Assembly (NCBI GenBank): GCA_905479845.1
Contig: CAJQOB010000297.1
Location: forward strand, 1-7,957
Direction of reading: 5' to 3'
DNA: 7,957 nt
Source of the DNA: an uncultured Flavobacteriales bacterium
Lineage (GTDB): Bacteria > Bacteroidota > Bacteroidia > Flavobacteriales_D > Crocinitomicaceae
Shown here: one piece after another, positions 6,602 through 7,957 of the stretch
Numbering within the stretch: the stretch's first letter is position 1
Layout of the letters: each line of letters begins with the position of its first letter
Position numbers and translations under genes: made by a program
The notes under the pieces: generated by a model
Seen by the model: the letters and a program-made list of their open reading frames with translations, nothing else
Told to the model about the DNA's origin: nothing
Databases searched by the model: none

Positions 6602-7741
6602 ATGAATAAAAAAGAGGAAGCATTACTTGGCAACTTATCTTATCGCGAAATACTCAATGCGATACCAGCAGATATTGCTGTTTTTGATCCAAATCACAAG
6701 TATCTTTTCGTGAATAAAAATGCAGTAAAAGACGATATGATACGCGAGTGGATAATCGGGAAGGATGATTTTGATTATTGCAGAAAATTTAACAAACCCA
6801 TTTCAATTGCCGAATCTAGGCGTTCCATTTTCAATGAAGCAATTAATAATGGACCTGGAACTTTAGAGGAAAAAGTTCCAGGAAAACAAGGAGAACAATA
6901 CCATTTAAGGCATATGGTTCCTATTTACGACGAAAACAACGAAGTAAGGTTTGTTATCGGATATGGTGTCGACATTACCTCTATCAAACAGACCCAACTC
7001 GACCTTGAGGAAGCGAAACGACTCTCTGTAGTTGGAGAGTTTGCAGCAGGCATAGCGCATGAAGTGAATAATCCTCTGGCAGTAATTCTGGCAAAATCAC
7101 AATTACTTCAACTGCAAGTTTTGCAGCTCAGCATACCGGATAATAGTAAAACACGCATCTATCAAACAATTGATACCATCAATAAAACTTGCCTCTTCAC
7201 GTCTGAATTGATCAGAAATCTAAAATCATTTTCCTCCAAAGCAGATTTTGAGCACCTAGAGTATATTTCATTATTAAAAACCATTGGCATAGCATTGAAA
7301 TTAAGTGGTAAAAGATGCGAAAATGAAAACATTAAGATCATCATTGATGTACCTCCCGAATTGACGTTACTGTGCAATGAAGTTGCACTTGGGCAAGTTT
7401 TCATGAATCTTTTAACCAACTCCATAGATGCTTTAAAAGATTTATCCGATAAATGGATTAAGATAGAGACCAAAACAGACGGTAAGATTCTTAAAATTTG
7501 CTTTACTGATAGCGGAAAAGGAATACCAGATGGAATCTCAACTCGGATACTACAACCTTTTTTCACTACAAAAGAACCAGGCAGTGGAACCGGACTTGGT
7601 CTTAGTATAAGCTCTAAATCCGTTACCAAAATGGGTGGAAAATTATACTATAACCGAAAATCGATCAATACCCAATTTATAATCGAATTTAAATCTTTCG
7701 AACTTGGATATGAATTGAAGAAGACAAACAATAGTTATTAA
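6602..7741 (+). CDS. Soluble PAS-domain sensor histidine kinase (NtrB-like H-box)
   Basis: This is a two-component sensor that autophosphorylates on histidine and passes the phosphate to a response regulator. The 379 residues contain no signal peptide or membrane helix, so it should be cytosolic. Residues ~11-126 are a PAS sensor domain (ILNAIPADIAVFD start, IGYGVDIT end), with the ligand unknown. A linking helix at ~127-147 leads to the DHp domain with His153 in AHEVNNPL. The adjacent ExxN (Glu154-Asn157) is the motif used for phosphatase activity. The ATP-binding domain has the N box (NLLTNSIDAL, Asn273), G1 (DSGKGIP, Asp303), F box (PFFTTK, 319-324) and G2 (GSGTGLGLS, from Gly327), so all catalytic boxes are intact. 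I chose ATG 6602, after an A-rich stretch; TTG 6575 would add nine residues. No response regulator lies within the window, so it is an orphan as far as visible. Confidence 0.93.
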   Translation: MNKKEEALLGNLSYREILNAIPADIAVFDPNHKYLFVNKNAVKDDMIREWIIGKDDFDYCRKFNKPISIAESRRSIFNEAINNGPGTLEEKVPGKQGEQYHLRHMVPIYDENNEVRFVIGYGVDITSIKQTQLDLEEAKRLSVVGEFAAGIAHEVNNPLAVILAKSQLLQLQVLQLSIPDNSKTRIYQTIDTINKTCLFTSELIRNLKSFSSKADFEHLEYISLLKTIGIALKLSGKRCENENIKIIIDVPPELTLLCNEVALGQVFMNLLTNSIDALKDLSDKWIKIETKTDGKILKICFTDSGKGIPDGISTRILQPFFTTKEPGSGTGLGLSISSKSVTKMGGKLYYNRKSINTQFIIEFKSFELGYELKKTNNSY

Positions 7742-7871
7742 GGTACCTAAAATCCAATCTTTAAAACCTAATAACCCCAACATAAAGTGCTACTAAGTAA
7801 TTAAGATTCTATAGTTAACCAAGTTTAATTGTCACACATTAATTCAGCAATGATAAAGGCACAGGGCAAAC

Positions 7872-7957
7872 TCACACTTTTACTCCAAGTACCTTTAGTA
7901 AATATTCCTCATCCCATCCAGCTTTGAGTCTTTTTCCTTTGACTCCTTGCTTTTCAG
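7872..7957 (-). CDS. 3' end of a convergent gene, unidentified (partial)
   Basis: On the minus strand a frame open from the window edge ends with TGA at 7874-7872 and encodes 27 residues. The tail reads GKRLKAGWDEEYLLKVLGVK-like: basic, then an AGWDEE turn and a short amphipathic helix. The composition and the absence of stops up to the edge suggest a real C-terminus converging on the kinase gene, with 130 nt between the two stops. The short basic stretch followed by GWDE is reminiscent of C-terminal tails of small antitoxin or DNA-binding proteins, but that is only a resemblance and no function is assigned. The 130-nt gap shows no clear terminator. Confidence 0.45.
   Translation of the reverse strand, partial: EKQGVKGKRLKAGWDEEYLLKVLGVKV

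Noticed and set aside
7162..7629. 155-codon minus-strand open frame within the histidine kinase gene
   Set aside because: The opposite strand encodes intact N, G1, F and G2 boxes of the kinase, so this is an antisense shadow.
7742..7871. Terminator between the kinase and the convergent gene
   Set aside because: Apart from the short palindrome AGGTACCT next to the kinase stop, I found no stem with a T-run on either strand.

Overview
The window reads as chromosomal DNA of a member of the Bacteroidota, most likely Flavobacteriales. The evidence is an AT-rich composition, a secreted protein ending in a type IX secretion (T9SS) sorting domain, a Bacteroidota-type -7 promoter box (TAnnTTTG), A-rich translation starts without clear Shine-Dalgarno sites, and an adjacent sucA-sucB pair. 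A placement near the Crocinitomicaceae is only an impression and was not tested.

Layout: (1) 1-1509 holds the 3' part of a large exported surface protein with FG-GAP/VCBS-like calcium-binding repeats, a CARDB-like domain, a compact Cys/His motif and a T9SS type A sorting tail. (2) 1600-1953 is a small uncharacterised cytosolic-type protein whose start is ambiguous. (3) 2106-6216 is the 2-oxoglutarate dehydrogenase pair: sucA (E1, thiamine diphosphate enzyme) and sucB (E2, lipoyl succinyltransferase). They are separated by 97 nt that contain a GC-rich extragenic element resembling a dispersed repeat. (4) 6217-6601 is a 385-nt gene-poor stretch with a perfect 9-bp inverted repeat, a second small hairpin and a gene-like reading frame broken by two in-frame stops. 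(5) 6602-7741 is a soluble PAS-containing histidine kinase with no response regulator visible beside it. (6) From 7872 to the window end, the minus strand carries what looks like the last 27 codons of a convergent gene.

How the genes work together: SucA and SucB are two of the three components of the TCA-cycle complex that converts 2-oxoglutarate to succinyl-CoA. E3 (lipoamide dehydrogenase) is not in the window. The other genes show no functional link to this complex. I found no CRISPR array, RNA gene, transposase, phage gene or defence cassette. The window is mostly ordinary core and surface-protein DNA, and I see no convincing undescribed system. The points most worth checking are the Cys/His motif in the T9SS protein, the broken reading frame and inverted repeats at 6264-6528, the start of the 1600-1953 gene, and the extragenic element at 4844-4866.
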